From contig JAAVHP010000007.1 of assembly GCA_014799665.1 (NCBI GenBank), forward strand, positions 183,784 to 247,783: a stretch of DNA of 64,000 nt, written 5' to 3'. The position numbers were made by a program, and so were the translations under genes. The notes under the pieces are model-generated. The model did not search any database and was not told the DNA's origin. It saw nothing but the letters and a program-made list of their open reading frames with translations. The DNA is from Clostridiales bacterium (GTDB taxonomy: Bacteria; Bacillota; Clostridia; Christensenellales; Pumilibacteraceae). Of the stretch, positions 15,136 through 24,468 are shown piece after piece. Position 1 is the stretch's first letter; each line of letters starts with the position of its first letter.

Positions 15136-15696
15136 ATGCGTGTAATTGCCGGACTGTACAAAGGAACTAAGCTTATATCGCCGCGCGGCGAAGTGCGACC
15201 TACGACCGACTTGGTTAAAGGCAGTCTTTTTTCCGTGCTTCAAGCAAAGGGTATTCTTAAAGAGGGCGTTAGGTGCTTGGACGTGTTTTGCGGCAGCGGC
15301 TCGCTCGGTATAGAAGCACTGTCGCGCGGAGCGAAGGATTGCGTATTTGTCGATATGAATACCGATAACGCAGCTGCTAATCTGGACAAGCTTCGGCTCA
15401 AAATGCGGCTCGTTCGCGGCGATTTTCGCAAAAGTTTGAGATTGCTCAAAAACGAGCGATTCGATATAGTGTTTTGCGATCCGCCGTATAAGAGCGGGTT
15501 CGGCGAGCAAGCGCTAAAGCTTCTTGTTAAGTACGGAATGCTCGGCGAAAACGGCGTTGCGGTTATCGAACGTGCGATCGAAAATAGCTTGCTTAAAGTC
15601 GATAAAACGTGTATAATAGACAGTAGGTCGTTCGGCGCTTCGGCGTTCGACATTGTGCGAGGTGATAATGAAGGCGATATTTGCGGGAGCGTTTGA
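15136..15696 (+). CDS. rsmD: 16S rRNA (guanine-N2)-methyltransferase RsmD
   Basis: SAM-dependent methylase of 16S rRNA G966. The N-terminus MRVIAGLYKGTKL is characteristic, the SAM loop is VFCGSGSLGIEALSRGA, and the catalytic motif is FCDPPY. 186 residues. There is no ribosome-binding site before the ATG. The rsmD-coaD order is widely conserved, and the two overlap by 29 bases. Confidence 0.94.
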   Translation: MRVIAGLYKGTKLISPRGEVRPTTDLVKGSLFSVLQAKGILKEGVRCLDVFCGSGSLGIEALSRGAKDCVFVDMNTDNAAANLDKLRLKMRLVRGDFRKSLRLLKNERFDIVFCDPPYKSGFGEQALKLLVKYGMLGENGVAVIERAIENSLLKVDKTCIIDSRSFGASAFDIVRGDNEGDICGSV

Positions 15697-16150
15697 TCCG
15701 TTTACGCTCGGGCATTTGGACGTTGCGGCACGTGCGGCGAAAGCGTTTGACGAAGTGGTGATCGCTGTTGCAAACGTTACGGACAAGGTCACGGCGGATA
15801 TCGACAAGCGCGTAGCGATAGCTAAATTATCGGTGAGCGCGTTGGATAACGTTATCGTTATGCCGTTCGACGGGCTGCTTACCGATTTCGCTAAAACGCA
15901 GGGTAAGAGCGTGATAGTTCGCGGCATACGCAACTCGGTAGATTTCGAGTACGAGAGCGACCATTCGCGCGTATACGACTTGCTCGGCGGCGTTGATACG
16001 GTTTGTTTTATAACCAAACCCGAATACAAGCATATATCGTCCTCGGTAGTTCGCGAGATGGTAGGGCTTGATTGTGATATAAACGGGTACGTATCGACCA
16101 AAGCAGTTAAATTGATCAAATCGACGTATTCGATAAAGGAGACTTTATGA
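15668..16150 (+). CDS. coaD: Phosphopantetheine adenylyltransferase
   Basis: CoaD transfers AMP from ATP to 4'-phosphopantetheine, the penultimate step of CoA synthesis. The start is placed at the ATG at 15668 because it gives the canonical MKAIFAGAFDPFTLGH with the nucleotidyl-transferase TLGH motif and has AGGTGA just upstream. The TTG at 15653 would add five non-conserved residues. The second signature is ISSSVVREM near 126-134. 160 residues. Confidence 0.96.
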   Translation: MKAIFAGAFDPFTLGHLDVAARAAKAFDEVVIAVANVTDKVTADIDKRVAIAKLSVSALDNVIVMPFDGLLTDFAKTQGKSVIVRGIRNSVDFEYESDHSRVYDLLGGVDTVCFITKPEYKHISSSVVREMVGLDCDINGYVSTKAVKLIKSTYSIKETL

Positions 16151-16608
16151 AAGAACAGGTAGACGCACTCGAAATTTTGGCTCAGCTCCGTGACGAGCTC
16201 GATAACGGTCACGGTTTTTTCTCCAAAAAGCCGGACGTCGATTTATGCTTGGACCTTTGCGACAAACTGTCTAAGGCGTTGCCCGCTTCGCTCGACGAAG
16301 CCGATTACGTTAAGCAAAAGCGTAAAGAGATCTTATCCAACGCCGACGTGGTGGCAAAGAATACAATTCGCGCAGCCGAGGAAAAGGCGAATACGCTCGT
16401 GTCCGAAACGGAGATCGTCAAGAACGCGCAGATAGCTTCCAAGCAGATCATAGAAAACGCGTACGCACAATGCGACAATCTTATTCTTCGCACTAAGGCG
16501 CACCTCGATAATCTCTTTAAGGAGACGGAAAACTTCCTTTGCTCGACGCTCGCCGTCGTTCGCACCAACCGCGAGGAACTGCGCTCGGCGCTCGACGGCA
16601 AAAAATAA
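16147..16608 (+). CDS. Coiled-coil protein downstream of coaD, function unknown
   Basis: A 153-residue, strongly charged and helical protein. From about 50 to 135 it has heptad-like spacing rich in Ala, Glu and Lys (NTIRAAEEKANTLVSE), resembling DivIVA-like or ATP-synthase-b-like coiled coils without enough to assign a family. No membrane segment or Cys cluster. It overlaps coaD by ATGA and so is coupled to it. A scaffold or cell-division role is only a guess. Confidence 0.7.
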   Translation: MKEQVDALEILAQLRDELDNGHGFFSKKPDVDLCLDLCDKLSKALPASLDEADYVKQKRKEILSNADVVAKNTIRAAEEKANTLVSETEIVKNAQIASKQIIENAYAQCDNLILRTKAHLDNLFKETENFLCSTLAVVRTNREELRSALDGKK

Positions 16609-16636
16609 TTTCGATTACTTATGATTGAGAGGATAA

Positions 16637-16653
16637 AACCGATAATATCGGTT
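16637..16653. repeat. 17-bp perfect palindrome in the 16609-16881 gap
   Basis: AACCGATA-A-TATCGGTT is a perfect 8-bp inverted repeat around one base. No T-tract follows, so it does not look like an intrinsic terminator. The rest of the 273-bp gap, apart from the promoter at 16829, shows no coding potential or structure I can name. Confidence 0.4.
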
Positions 16654-16828
16654 GAATAATCGTAGATAAAATAAGCGATTAGGTCAATCTATTACCGATT
16701 TGTGTTTGAGTTTTGCCGAGATCAAGTGGCTATTGTGCGCTGTTGCGGAGAGAGTTTGATAAATATTCATCTATCGTTTTGCGTAAACGGACGAGTTTGG
16801 TCTTAATAGGTCGAATTTAGGCGCATTC

Positions 16829-16857
16829 ATGCCAACGCTTTATTGATATGGTATACT
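16829..16857 (+). promoter_or_regulatory. Promoter of the 16882 orphan gene and pcrA
   Basis: ATGCCA (16829-16834, 4 of 6 matches), 17-bp spacer, TGG then TATACT (16852-16857). The extended -10 compensates for the weak -35. The leader is about 18 bases and contains a GGAGGT ribosome-binding site. Confidence 0.72.
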
Positions 16858-16881
16858 GAACTGGTAACGGAGGTATACGCT

Positions 16882-17259
16882 ATGGCACGTAAAGCGGGAG
16901 AACTTAAAAAACGTTGTTGGTTGGCTAAGCAAAGGCTTAAAATGGGGTATTGGGAAGCAGTAAAAAGCGATCGGTTACAGCAAAGCGACGTCGCCGCGAC
17001 AAAGGCTGTGTACGCCGAGGATCGCGCGAGATACGCGCCTAACGATACGCGTCTGTCAGTTCTCGACGAAAAAATGTACCGCAAGGTGTGCGACATTTTA
17101 GACAGCGACGAGGTCGCGACCAACCCTATAGGTCAGCTTATCGACCGCGAAGTGTACGAAGGACTCGATGCCGGAGGTAAACAGCGGTATATATTGGAGC
17201 TGTCCGAAAAATTCCGCGAACTGAAAGCGCGGTATTATAACGAACATACGGGCGCGTAA
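16882..17259 (+). CDS. Hypothetical protein upstream of pcrA, 125 aa
   Basis: I do not recognise the family. The start is the ATG at 16882, eight bases after GGAGGT; the upstream in-frame ATG at 16843 lies in the promoter and is rejected. The protein is soluble, charged and helical. It has a basic N-terminus (MARKAGELKKRCWLAKQRLK) and an amphipathic C-terminal helix (YILELSEKFRELKARYYNE). There are no Cys pairs or transmembrane segments. It is 27 bp from pcrA and shares its promoter, so a DNA-related role is possible but unsupported. Confidence 0.75.
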   Translation: MARKAGELKKRCWLAKQRLKMGYWEAVKSDRLQQSDVAATKAVYAEDRARYAPNDTRLSVLDEKMYRKVCDILDSDEVATNPIGQLIDREVYEGLDAGGKQRYILELSEKFRELKARYYNEHTGA

Positions 17260-17286
17260 ACTTTCTGCCCGCGCATAAGAGGAAAT

Positions 17287-19566
17287 ATGTATAATCTCGA
17301 CGAACTAAACGAAATACAAAAGATGGCGGTACTCGATACCAACGGCGCAGTGCTCGTTACCGCCGGCGCAGGCAGCGGCAAAACGCGAATGCTTACGCAC
17401 AGGATAGCGCACCTTATTCAAGATCTTCACGTGCCGTCGTATAACGTTCTCGCCATTACCTTTACCAACAAAGCTGCTAATGAAATGCGTACGCGGTTGG
17501 AGGGTATGCTCGGCAACGTAGACGGCGTTTGGATATTTACTTTCCATGCCGCGTGCGTACGTATTCTTCGTAGGTTTATCGATTGGATTGGATTTTCTAA
17601 GGACTTTACCATTTACGGCGAGACCGAAACAAAAGCGGTTATCAAGCGTATTTGCAAGGATAAAGAGCTTAACGAGGAAATGGTTAAACGTGTGGCGGCG
17701 GAAATATCCAATGCCAAAAACAAGGGTTTGTCGCCCGACGAATATTGCGGAGTCTACAAGTATAAGCAAGACGCAGAGGATATAGCCGACGTTTATTCGC
17801 TCTATCAAAAAGAACTGAAACGCAACAACGCGCTCGATTACGATGATTTGCTTAACTATACGCTGCACTTGCTAAAAACGTGCGAGGAAGCGCGCAGCTT
17901 TTATCAGGAAAAATTCAAGTATATACATATCGACGAGTTCCAAGATACAAATATAGTTCAGTACGAAATCGCAAAGATTTTGGCGGGTAAGCATGGCAAT
18001 ATTTTTGCGGTGGGCGACGAAGATCAGTGTATTTACACTTGGCGCGGCGCGTCCATATCAAACATATTCGATTTTCAAAAAGATTTCAGCTGCAAGGTTT
18101 ATAAGCTCGAACAGAATTATCGTTCGACCGCTAACATTCTTAAAATCGCAAACCGCATTATTAAATGCAATACGCAGCGACTTGATAAAAAACTTTATAC
18201 CGAGCGCGGCGACGGAGAAAAGGTCGTTTGCTTCGGTGCGGCGACCGACGGATTCGAAGCCGACTACGTTGTGCGCACCATATACGAGCTTATTCACGAG
18301 GGAGAGTATAATTACCGTGACTGCGCCGTGCTGTTCAGGCTAAATGCTTTGACGCGACAATTCGAAGAACGGTTCTTGCAGTACGGAATATCGCATAAGG
18401 TGTACGGCGGGTTTAAGTTCTATGACCGAAAAGAGGTTAAAGATGTTTTGGCGTATGCGCGGCTATCGGTCAATACTTACGACGACGAAGCGGTTTTTCG
18501 CGTGATCAATTTCCCGCGTCGCGGCATCGGCGAAGCTTCTATCGAGAAGATACGCGAGTACGCGGCGCAAACTAATCAGAGCGCGTTTAGTGTTATAACC
18601 CATGCGGAAATCGCGCCTTTTCAGTCCGCGCTTAAATCCAAGCTAATAGAGTTCGGTTGCGTTCTCGAAAGACTTCACGTCGAGGCGGCGGGTGAGGTTA
18701 CCGCTTTCTTCAAATACCTCATTTTCGACGTACTTAATGCCGACGATTTGTTTTCGGAAAACGATGAGGACAGAGCGCGACTCGAAAATATATACGAGCT
18801 TATTAACTCGGTGCGTGAGTTTGTAAAAAGCAATCCCAATTCTACGGTGTCTGATTATCTTCAAACAGTATCGTTGTACAGCGATACCGACGAAATGAAC
18901 GATGACAACTGCGTAACGCTTGCAACCGTTCACAGCGCAAAGGGCTTGGAATTTCCGGTCGTATTCGTCGTAGGCTTAGAGGACGGCATATTCCCGTCGC
19001 TTCGCGTTAACGCCGACGTTTCCGACCATATGGAAGAGGAGCGACGGCTCATGTACGTAGCGGTTACTCGCGCCAAGCGCAGGCTGTTTTTGACGTATTC
19101 CAAATCGCGTTTTCTGTACGGCGAAACGCGATACTCTATACCGTCGCGCTTTCTTACCGAGTGCGGACTTGTCGAGCGGCAGGCGGACAGCCGCGACATT
19201 TACACTTCCAGCCCGTCGTATCGCGGCGTCGGCGAGTTTGCGCGCGCTTCGGCGACTACTCAATACCGAAGCGCGCCGTCGTACGGCAGCGGGTCCGCGC
19301 CAAAGCAGGAGTTTACGGGCGAAAAGTTCAGCGGTTCGTATAAGAGCGATTTCGGCAAAACGCTGGGTGCAAAAAAAGAAGAACACGCCGTTGTTGCCGA
19401 TGACTACAAGGTCGGCGCTACCGTCATGCACAAGCGATTGGGCAAGGGCAAGATAATAGGCGTCGAGAATATGGGCAATAATATTTACGCGAAAATTGAT
19501 TTCGAGCGCGGCGGAGTTATGCAGCTTGCCGTAGGGTTTGCGCCGCTGACCGTCATAAAGGAATAA
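17287..19566 (+). CDS. pcrA: ATP-dependent DNA helicase PcrA/UvrD
   Basis: Superfamily-1A 3'-5' helicase for repair, replication restart and plasmid rolling circle. Motif I AGAGSGKT lies at 26-33; then motif Ia FTNKAANEM, motif II IDEFQDTN, motif III GDEDQCIYTWRGA, motif IV YRST, motif V VTLATVHSAKGLEFPVVFVV and motif VI YVAVTRAKRRL. The C-terminal VGATVMHKRLGKGKIIGVEN is the Tudor-like domain of Bacillota PcrA that contacts RNA polymerase. 759 residues. Directly precedes ligA (4-bp gap), a common pairing. Confidence 0.97.
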   Translation: MYNLDELNEIQKMAVLDTNGAVLVTAGAGSGKTRMLTHRIAHLIQDLHVPSYNVLAITFTNKAANEMRTRLEGMLGNVDGVWIFTFHAACVRILRRFIDWIGFSKDFTIYGETETKAVIKRICKDKELNEEMVKRVAAEISNAKNKGLSPDEYCGVYKYKQDAEDIADVYSLYQKELKRNNALDYDDLLNYTLHLLKTCEEARSFYQEKFKYIHIDEFQDTNIVQYEIAKILAGKHGNIFAVGDEDQCIYTWRGASISNIFDFQKDFSCKVYKLEQNYRSTANILKIANRIIKCNTQRLDKKLYTERGDGEKVVCFGAATDGFEADYVVRTIYELIHEGEYNYRDCAVLFRLNALTRQFEERFLQYGISHKVYGGFKFYDRKEVKDVLAYARLSVNTYDDEAVFRVINFPRRGIGEASIEKIREYAAQTNQSAFSVITHAEIAPFQSALKSKLIEFGCVLERLHVEAAGEVTAFFKYLIFDVLNADDLFSENDEDRARLENIYELINSVREFVKSNPNSTVSDYLQTVSLYSDTDEMNDDNCVTLATVHSAKGLEFPVVFVVGLEDGIFPSLRVNADVSDHMEEERRLMYVAVTRAKRRLFLTYSKSRFLYGETRYSIPSRFLTECGLVERQADSRDIYTSSPSYRGVGEFARASATTQYRSAPSYGSGSAPKQEFTGEKFSGSYKSDFGKTLGAKKEEHAVVADDYKVGATVMHKRLGKGKIIGVENMGNNIYAKIDFERGGVMQLAVGFAPLTVIKE

Positions 19567-19570
19567 TAAC

Positions 19571-21508
19571 ATGGATGTCAATGTCGAAATGAAAGAGCTT
19601 GTCGACAAGCTCAACGATCTTGCTTACAGATACTATGTCTTGGACGAGCCGATCGTGTCAGATAAGGAATACGACGCGCTTTACGATAGGCTTGTTACGC
19701 TCGAAACGCTTACAGGCACAGTACTCGATAATTCTCCGTCGCGGCGCGTAGGTGGCGAACCGCTTAAAGAATTTTTGCCGCATACGCATATACGGCGGCT
19801 GTACAGCTTGGATAAATGCAACAGTTTCGACGCGTTGCGCGCATGGTTCGAAAAGCTGAAAAACGCGCTCGGGTTTGCGCCCCAATGCACGCTCGAATAC
19901 AAGCTCGACGGGCTTACCATTTGTCTGACCTATAAGGACGGTATGCTCGTAACGGCTTCTACGCGCGGCAACGGCGAAACGGGTGAGAACGTCACCGAGC
20001 AAATAAAAACGGTAAAGTCCGTTCCGCTGTCTATTCCGTATAAAGGCACGGTCGAGGTTCAGGGCGAAGGCATAATGCGTATTAGCGCGCTGAATAAGTA
20101 CAACGCAACCGCCGCCGTACCGCTCAAAAATCCGCGTAATGCGGTTGCGGGCGCGATACGCAATCTCGACGTAAAGGAAACGGCAAAGCGCAATCTCGAC
20201 GTTATTTTTTATAATCTGAACTACATGGACGGCGACAAAACGATGTCGCAAACCGAACAGCTCGATTTTATCAAGCAAAACAGATTTAAGACCGAAATGT
20301 GCTTTACGTCCGACGATATAGAGCAGATCATCGACAAGATAAAATCGGTGGATAGAAGCAAGCTCGATTTTGCGATCGACGGCATGGTAATCAAGGTCGA
20401 CGATGCGGAAGTGCGCCGTAAACTCGGTTATACCGATAAATTCCCCAGGTGGGCGATCGCGTACAAGTTCGAAGCCGAGGAAACTACTACCGTACTTGAC
20501 GATATAGTATGGCAGGTGGGGCGAACTGGTAAACTTACTCCGCTTGCATTGTTGGAGCCTGTCGAGCTGTGTGGCGCAACTGTCAAGCGAGCAACGCTTA
20601 ATAACTACGGCGATATTTTGCGTAAGAACGTGACGATAGGTTCGCGTGTATTCATTCGCCGCAGTAATGACGTTATTCCCGAAATTCTCGGCGTGGCGCA
20701 GGAAAGCGAAAAAGCCAAGCAAATCGAAAAGCCTACGAAATGTCCGTGCTGCGGGAGCGAGCTTGTCGAGGAGGGGGCAAACCTTTTTTGTGAAAACTTT
20801 TACGGCTGTCGTGCCCAGGTCGTTGCGCGTGTAGAACATTTCTGCACCAAGGAATGTATGGATATTGACGGCGTAAGTATTAAGACTGCCGAACAGCTCT
20901 ACGACAAGCTTAACGTTCGGTCCGCCGCCGAGCTTTACGAGCTTACTGCAGATATGCTTTCTCAAATCGACGGATTTAAGGACAAGAAGATCAATAATTT
21001 TTTATCCGCCGTGCAAAAATCGAAAAACGTCGACCTGCCGCACTTTATCAACGCGCTGTGTATAGATAACGTCGGGCGAGTGACGGCGCGAGATCTTGCG
21101 TCTCACTTCGGTTCTATCGACGCGCTTATGCAAGCGAGCGAGGAAGAACTTACAGCTATCCCCGATATAGGCGGTATCGTGGCGCAGTCGATCGTCGAGT
21201 ATTTCGCACGCCACGCCGACGTAGTCGCTAAGTATAAATCGCTTGGAATCGATCCCGTATATAAAAAACAGTCGGGCGGGAAATTCGACGGCGTTAAGTT
21301 CGTGCTTACCGGCTCGCTGACCGAGTTTACGCGCGACGAGGCGCGCACGCTTATAGAGAGCAACGGCGGTATCGTTCAGTCGAGCGTGTCTAGGCTTACC
21401 GATATAGTAATTGCGGGCGAGAGCGCGGGTAGTAAGCTTCAAAAAGCACAATCGCTCGGTAAAAAAATTATCGACGAAACCGAGTTTAAAAATATGCTAA
21501 ACAGTTGA
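19571..21508 (+). CDS. ligA: NAD+-dependent DNA ligase LigA
   Basis: Seals nicks using NAD+. The adenylated Lys is Lys111 in EYKLDG (KxDG motif). The N-terminal Ia domain has the NAD-binding YRYYVLDEPIVSDKEYD pattern, then OB fold, a four-Cys zinc finger (CPCCG...CENFYGC), HhH repeats and a C-terminal BRCT domain (KFVLTGSLTEFTRDEA). 645 residues is slightly compact. The SLDN motif common after the NAD site reads SLDK. It is cotranscribed with pcrA; the yicC promoter begins at its stop codon. Confidence 0.97.
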   Translation: MDVNVEMKELVDKLNDLAYRYYVLDEPIVSDKEYDALYDRLVTLETLTGTVLDNSPSRRVGGEPLKEFLPHTHIRRLYSLDKCNSFDALRAWFEKLKNALGFAPQCTLEYKLDGLTICLTYKDGMLVTASTRGNGETGENVTEQIKTVKSVPLSIPYKGTVEVQGEGIMRISALNKYNATAAVPLKNPRNAVAGAIRNLDVKETAKRNLDVIFYNLNYMDGDKTMSQTEQLDFIKQNRFKTEMCFTSDDIEQIIDKIKSVDRSKLDFAIDGMVIKVDDAEVRRKLGYTDKFPRWAIAYKFEAEETTTVLDDIVWQVGRTGKLTPLALLEPVELCGATVKRATLNNYGDILRKNVTIGSRVFIRRSNDVIPEILGVAQESEKAKQIEKPTKCPCCGSELVEEGANLFCENFYGCRAQVVARVEHFCTKECMDIDGVSIKTAEQLYDKLNVRSAAELYELTADMLSQIDGFKDKKINNFLSAVQKSKNVDLPHFINALCIDNVGRVTARDLASHFGSIDALMQASEEELTAIPDIGGIVAQSIVEYFARHADVVAKYKSLGIDPVYKKQSGGKFDGVKFVLTGSLTEFTRDEARTLIESNGGIVQSSVSRLTDIVIAGESAGSKLQKAQSLGKKIIDETEFKNMLNS

Positions 21509-21533
21509 AATATGTCTTAGAGTATGATATAAT
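21505..21533 (+). promoter_or_regulatory. Promoter of the yicC-gmk-rlmN operon
   Basis: TTGAAA (21505-21510, overlapping the ligA stop), 17-bp spacer, TGA then TATAAT (21528-21533). Predicted +1 about 21540, giving an 18-base leader with an AGAGG ribosome-binding site. Confidence 0.88.
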
Positions 21534-21557
21534 GTATAAGTTAAATTAGAGGTGCGT

Positions 21558-22433
21558 ATGAAAAGCATGACAGGCTACGGCAAGGGTGTCGCTTCGAGCG
21601 GCAAACGCACCGTGACCGTAGAAATCAAATCGGTAAACAATAGATTTGCGGAAGTCAATTGCAAGCTTCCCAAATCTTTAATGTATATCGACGACGTCAT
21701 TCAAAAAACGATCAAAGGTTTTGCGTCGCGCGGTAGCTTTGATGTGTATTTTTCATATGAGAACCTTTCGAACAGCGCAAAAAAGGTTACGGTAGACAAT
21801 GCTCTTGCCGCAGAGTACGTTGCGGCGGCAAAAGCGCTTCGCGCAGAGTTTAGGTTGGAGGACGACTACAACGTTACTGCGCTTCTGCGTACGCCGGACG
21901 TTGTATCTGTAACAGTTCCCGAGGACGACCGCGAGCTTGTAGTTGATCTTACCAAACAGGCGACGACCGAGGCGCTCGGTAAGCTCGATGAAATGCGAAA
22001 GATCGAGGGCGCGGGCATTCTTAAAGATTTGCTTTCGCTTATAAAAAATCTTCAAAAATATCTCAATAAAGCAATCGAGCGCGCGCCGCTCGTTGTTACC
22101 GATTATAAAAAGAATTTGATTTCGCGCGTTAAGGAGCTTTTGGACGGCTACGAAATAGACGAAAGCAAGCTTCTCAACGAGGTAGCGTTCTTTGCCGATA
22201 AAGCGGATATAAACGAAGAAATCTCGCGTCTATCATCGCATATAGAACAGTTCAAGGCTATTTGTGCCGAGAACGCACCGCAGGGCAGGCGGCTTGACTT
22301 CCTATCGCAAGAGATGGTGCGTGAGGTCAATACAATGGGCAGTAAGTCGAACGATATTACGCTCACCGGCTACGTAGTAGCAATGAAGAACGAAGTCGAA
22401 AAAATCAAAGAACAAATAAGGAACGTAGAATAA
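21558..22433 (+). CDS. yicC: YicC/YloC family endoribonuclease
   Basis: The YicC/YloC family has been characterised as an RNA endonuclease. Signatures: N-terminal MKSMTGYGKG, IKSVNNRFAEVNCKLP, and the C-terminal domain with GRRLDFLSQEMVREVNTMGSK. The start is the ATG at 21558, five bases after AGAGG; the GTG at 21552 lies within that ribosome-binding site. 291 residues. Its TAA overlaps the gmk ATG by one base. The usual remA gene between yicC and gmk is not present. Confidence 0.95.
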   Translation: MKSMTGYGKGVASSGKRTVTVEIKSVNNRFAEVNCKLPKSLMYIDDVIQKTIKGFASRGSFDVYFSYENLSNSAKKVTVDNALAAEYVAAAKALRAEFRLEDDYNVTALLRTPDVVSVTVPEDDRELVVDLTKQATTEALGKLDEMRKIEGAGILKDLLSLIKNLQKYLNKAIERAPLVVTDYKKNLISRVKELLDGYEIDESKLLNEVAFFADKADINEEISRLSSHIEQFKAICAENAPQGRRLDFLSQEMVREVNTMGSKSNDITLTGYVVAMKNEVEKIKEQIRNVE

Positions 22434-23041
22434 TGGATAAAGGTATTTTGGTCGTCATTTCGGGTCCGTCGGGTGCGGGCAAAGGCTCGATCTATCAACA
22501 GGTTATCGAACGCACGGGTATGAAACGTTCGGTGTCGGTCACTACGCGCGCGCCGCGTCCCGGCGAGGTTGAGGGCGTAAACTATTTCTTCCGCACCGAA
22601 GAAGAATATCAGCACATGATAGCCGCGGGCGAGTTTTTGGAAACTGCCGCTGTGTATAATAACTACTACGGCACGCCCAAGGCGCCTGTTTTCGAAAACT
22701 TGAACAACGGTTACGATGTTTTGTTCGAGGTGGATGTTCACGGTGCAAAATCGATCAAAAAGAAATATCCCGAAGCAATCGCGATATTCGTCATGACGCC
22801 CGATTTCGAAACACTCGAAGCGCGGCTCAGAGGTCGCGGAACGGAGACCGAGGACAGTCTTAAGACTCGGCTCGGCGCAGCTAAGCGCGAGCTCGCCCAA
22901 TACGATCTGTTCGATTACATAGTGTTCAACGATAACTTGGACCAAGCAATTGCGGACGTTTTGGATATCATTAACGCCGAAAAGAGCAAGGTCAAGAACA
23001 ACACTACTGCGATAAAAAAACTGCTTGACAGTCGCAAATAA
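22433..23041 (+). CDS. gmk: Guanylate kinase
   Basis: Phosphorylates GMP to GDP with ATP. P-loop GPSGAGKGS at 11-19, the GMP-binding TTRAPRPGEVEGVNYFF and the lid region RLRGRGTETEDSLKTRL. 202 residues, normal length. It is the second gene of the yicC operon, directly before rpoZ, an order conserved across Bacillota. Confidence 0.97.
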   Translation: MDKGILVVISGPSGAGKGSIYQQVIERTGMKRSVSVTTRAPRPGEVEGVNYFFRTEEEYQHMIAAGEFLETAAVYNNYYGTPKAPVFENLNNGYDVLFEVDVHGAKSIKKKYPEAIAIFVMTPDFETLEARLRGRGTETEDSLKTRLGAAKRELAQYDLFDYIVFNDNLDQAIADVLDIINAEKSKVKNNTTAIKKLLDSRK

Positions 23042-23081
23042 ATTCTTTTGTTAATTAATCTTTCAAAGAGGTAAAAAATAT

Positions 23082-23279
23082 ATGTTAGTAGATCCGCCTA
23101 TCGATAAGCTTGTAGAAACAGTCGGTAACAAGTATGCACTTGTAGGGCTTTTGAGCAAGCGTGCACGCACGCTCATGGACAAGCGTCACGACTATCTCGA
23201 ACAAGAGGGCATTAACCCCGTATCGCTCGCTGCTGCCGAAGTAGTAAGCGGCAAGGTCGAGGGCGTAGAAGAAGGCTAA
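23082..23279 (+). CDS. rpoZ: RNA polymerase omega subunit
   Basis: Omega binds the beta-prime C-terminus and aids RNA polymerase assembly. 65 residues: PPIDKLVETVGNKYALVGLLSKRAR is the conserved core, then PVSLAAAEVVSGKV. AAGAGGT at 23067-23073 is the ribosome-binding site. Position gmk-rpoZ-coaBC confirms the call. Confidence 0.95.
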   Translation: MLVDPPIDKLVETVGNKYALVGLLSKRARTLMDKRHDYLEQEGINPVSLAAAEVVSGKVEGVEEG

Positions 23280-23283
23280 GCCG

Positions 23284-24468
23284 TTGAGCGCACTATCGGG
23301 CAAAACGATATTAGTGGGTGTGAGCGGCGGTATCGCCGCGTATAAAACGTGCAGCTTGGTGTCACGGCTTGTTAAGAGCGGCACGGTCGTTCACGTAATG
23401 ATGACCAAAAACGCTACCGAGTTCGTAACGCCTATCACGTTCGAAAGTCTTTCTCACAACCGCGTTGTAGTCGATACGTTCGACCGAAATTTCAGTTGGG
23501 AGGTCGAGCACGTTTCGCTTGCTAAAAAGGCGGACGCCGTTATCATCGCTCCCGCTACGGCTAACGTTATTGCCAAGCTTGCTTGCGGCATTGCCGACGA
23601 CTTTTTGACTACGACCGTTCTTGCTTGCAAACAGCCGATAATAATAGCGCCCGCCATGAATACGGCAATGCTCGAAAACGTTGCTACCGTATCTAATATC
23701 GATACGCTCGCGTCTCGCGGGTATAAGATCGTTTACGGCGAAAGCGGTAATCTTGCTTGCGGCGACGTAGGCAGGGGCAGAATGGCTGAGCCCGAAGTTC
23801 TTTTCGATAATATCGAAAAGCTTTTTATTAAAAAGCAAGATTTGATCGGAAAAACGGTGCTCGTTACTGCGGGTGCGACCCGCGTCGATATCGATCCCGT
23901 TCGGTTCATATCCAACCGCAGCAGCGGCAAAATGGGTTTTTGTATAGCGCAAGCGGCGTATGAGCGCGGCGCGAAGATTGTGTTTATAAAAGGCTTTACC
24001 GATAAGTTCGATATTCCGAGCGCGTGGACTGTAGAGAGCGTTCAGACCACGGCGCAAATGCTCGATTGCGTTAAAAAGCATTACAAAAAAGCAGATATAT
24101 CGGTAATGGCGGCAGCGCCCTGCGATTACGAGATTACGGCTCAGCCGCAAAAGATAAAAGATAAAACGCTCTCGCTGTCGCTTACTAAATCGCCCGATAT
24201 TGCGGCATGGGTAGGCGAGCATAAAGGTGGGAGTAAACTCGTTATTTTCGCCGCCGAAACGAACGACTGCGAAAGTAACGCCAAACAAAAGATCAATGCC
24301 AAGAAAGCGGATATGGTAGTTTTAAACGACGTAACCAGGTCTGGCGCGGGCTTTGACGTAGACACGAATATAGTAACTCTTATTACGAATGATGATAGTG
24401 TTGCGCTTCCGCTTATGAAAAAACGCGAAGTAGCCGACGCATTGCTCGATAAAATAATCGCGCTATGA
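23284..24468 (+). CDS. coaBC: Bifunctional phosphopantothenoylcysteine decarboxylase/phosphopantothenate-cysteine ligase
   Basis: The CoaC half (about 1-185) is a flavoprotein with the catalytic His in EVEHVSLAKKAD, the APAMNTAML motif and the GNLACGDVGRGRMAEP active-site Cys lid. The CoaB half (about 190-394) has VLVTAGATRVDIDPVRFISN and NRSSGKMG for nucleotide binding, and a later Lys-rich loop. Together they make 4'-phosphopantetheine, the substrate of CoaD encoded 8 kb upstream. The start is TTG at 23284, behind GAAGG in the rpoZ end. It overlaps priA by ATGA. Confidence 0.96.
   Translation: MSALSGKTILVGVSGGIAAYKTCSLVSRLVKSGTVVHVMMTKNATEFVTPITFESLSHNRVVVDTFDRNFSWEVEHVSLAKKADAVIIAPATANVIAKLACGIADDFLTTTVLACKQPIIIAPAMNTAMLENVATVSNIDTLASRGYKIVYGESGNLACGDVGRGRMAEPEVLFDNIEKLFIKKQDLIGKTVLVTAGATRVDIDPVRFISNRSSGKMGFCIAQAAYERGAKIVFIKGFTDKFDIPSAWTVESVQTTAQMLDCVKKHYKKADISVMAAAPCDYEITAQPQKIKDKTLSLSLTKSPDIAAWVGEHKGGSKLVIFAAETNDCESNAKQKINAKKADMVVLNDVTRSGAGFDVDTNIVTLITNDDSVALPLMKKREVADALLDKIIAL

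Noticed and set aside
16637..16653. Palindrome as intrinsic terminator of the coaD operon
   Set aside because: No T-tract on either strand; kept only as a repeat.
19658..20965. 435-codon minus-strand frame opposite ligA
   Set aside because: Composition typical of antisense to a GC-rich gene; no promoter or domain.
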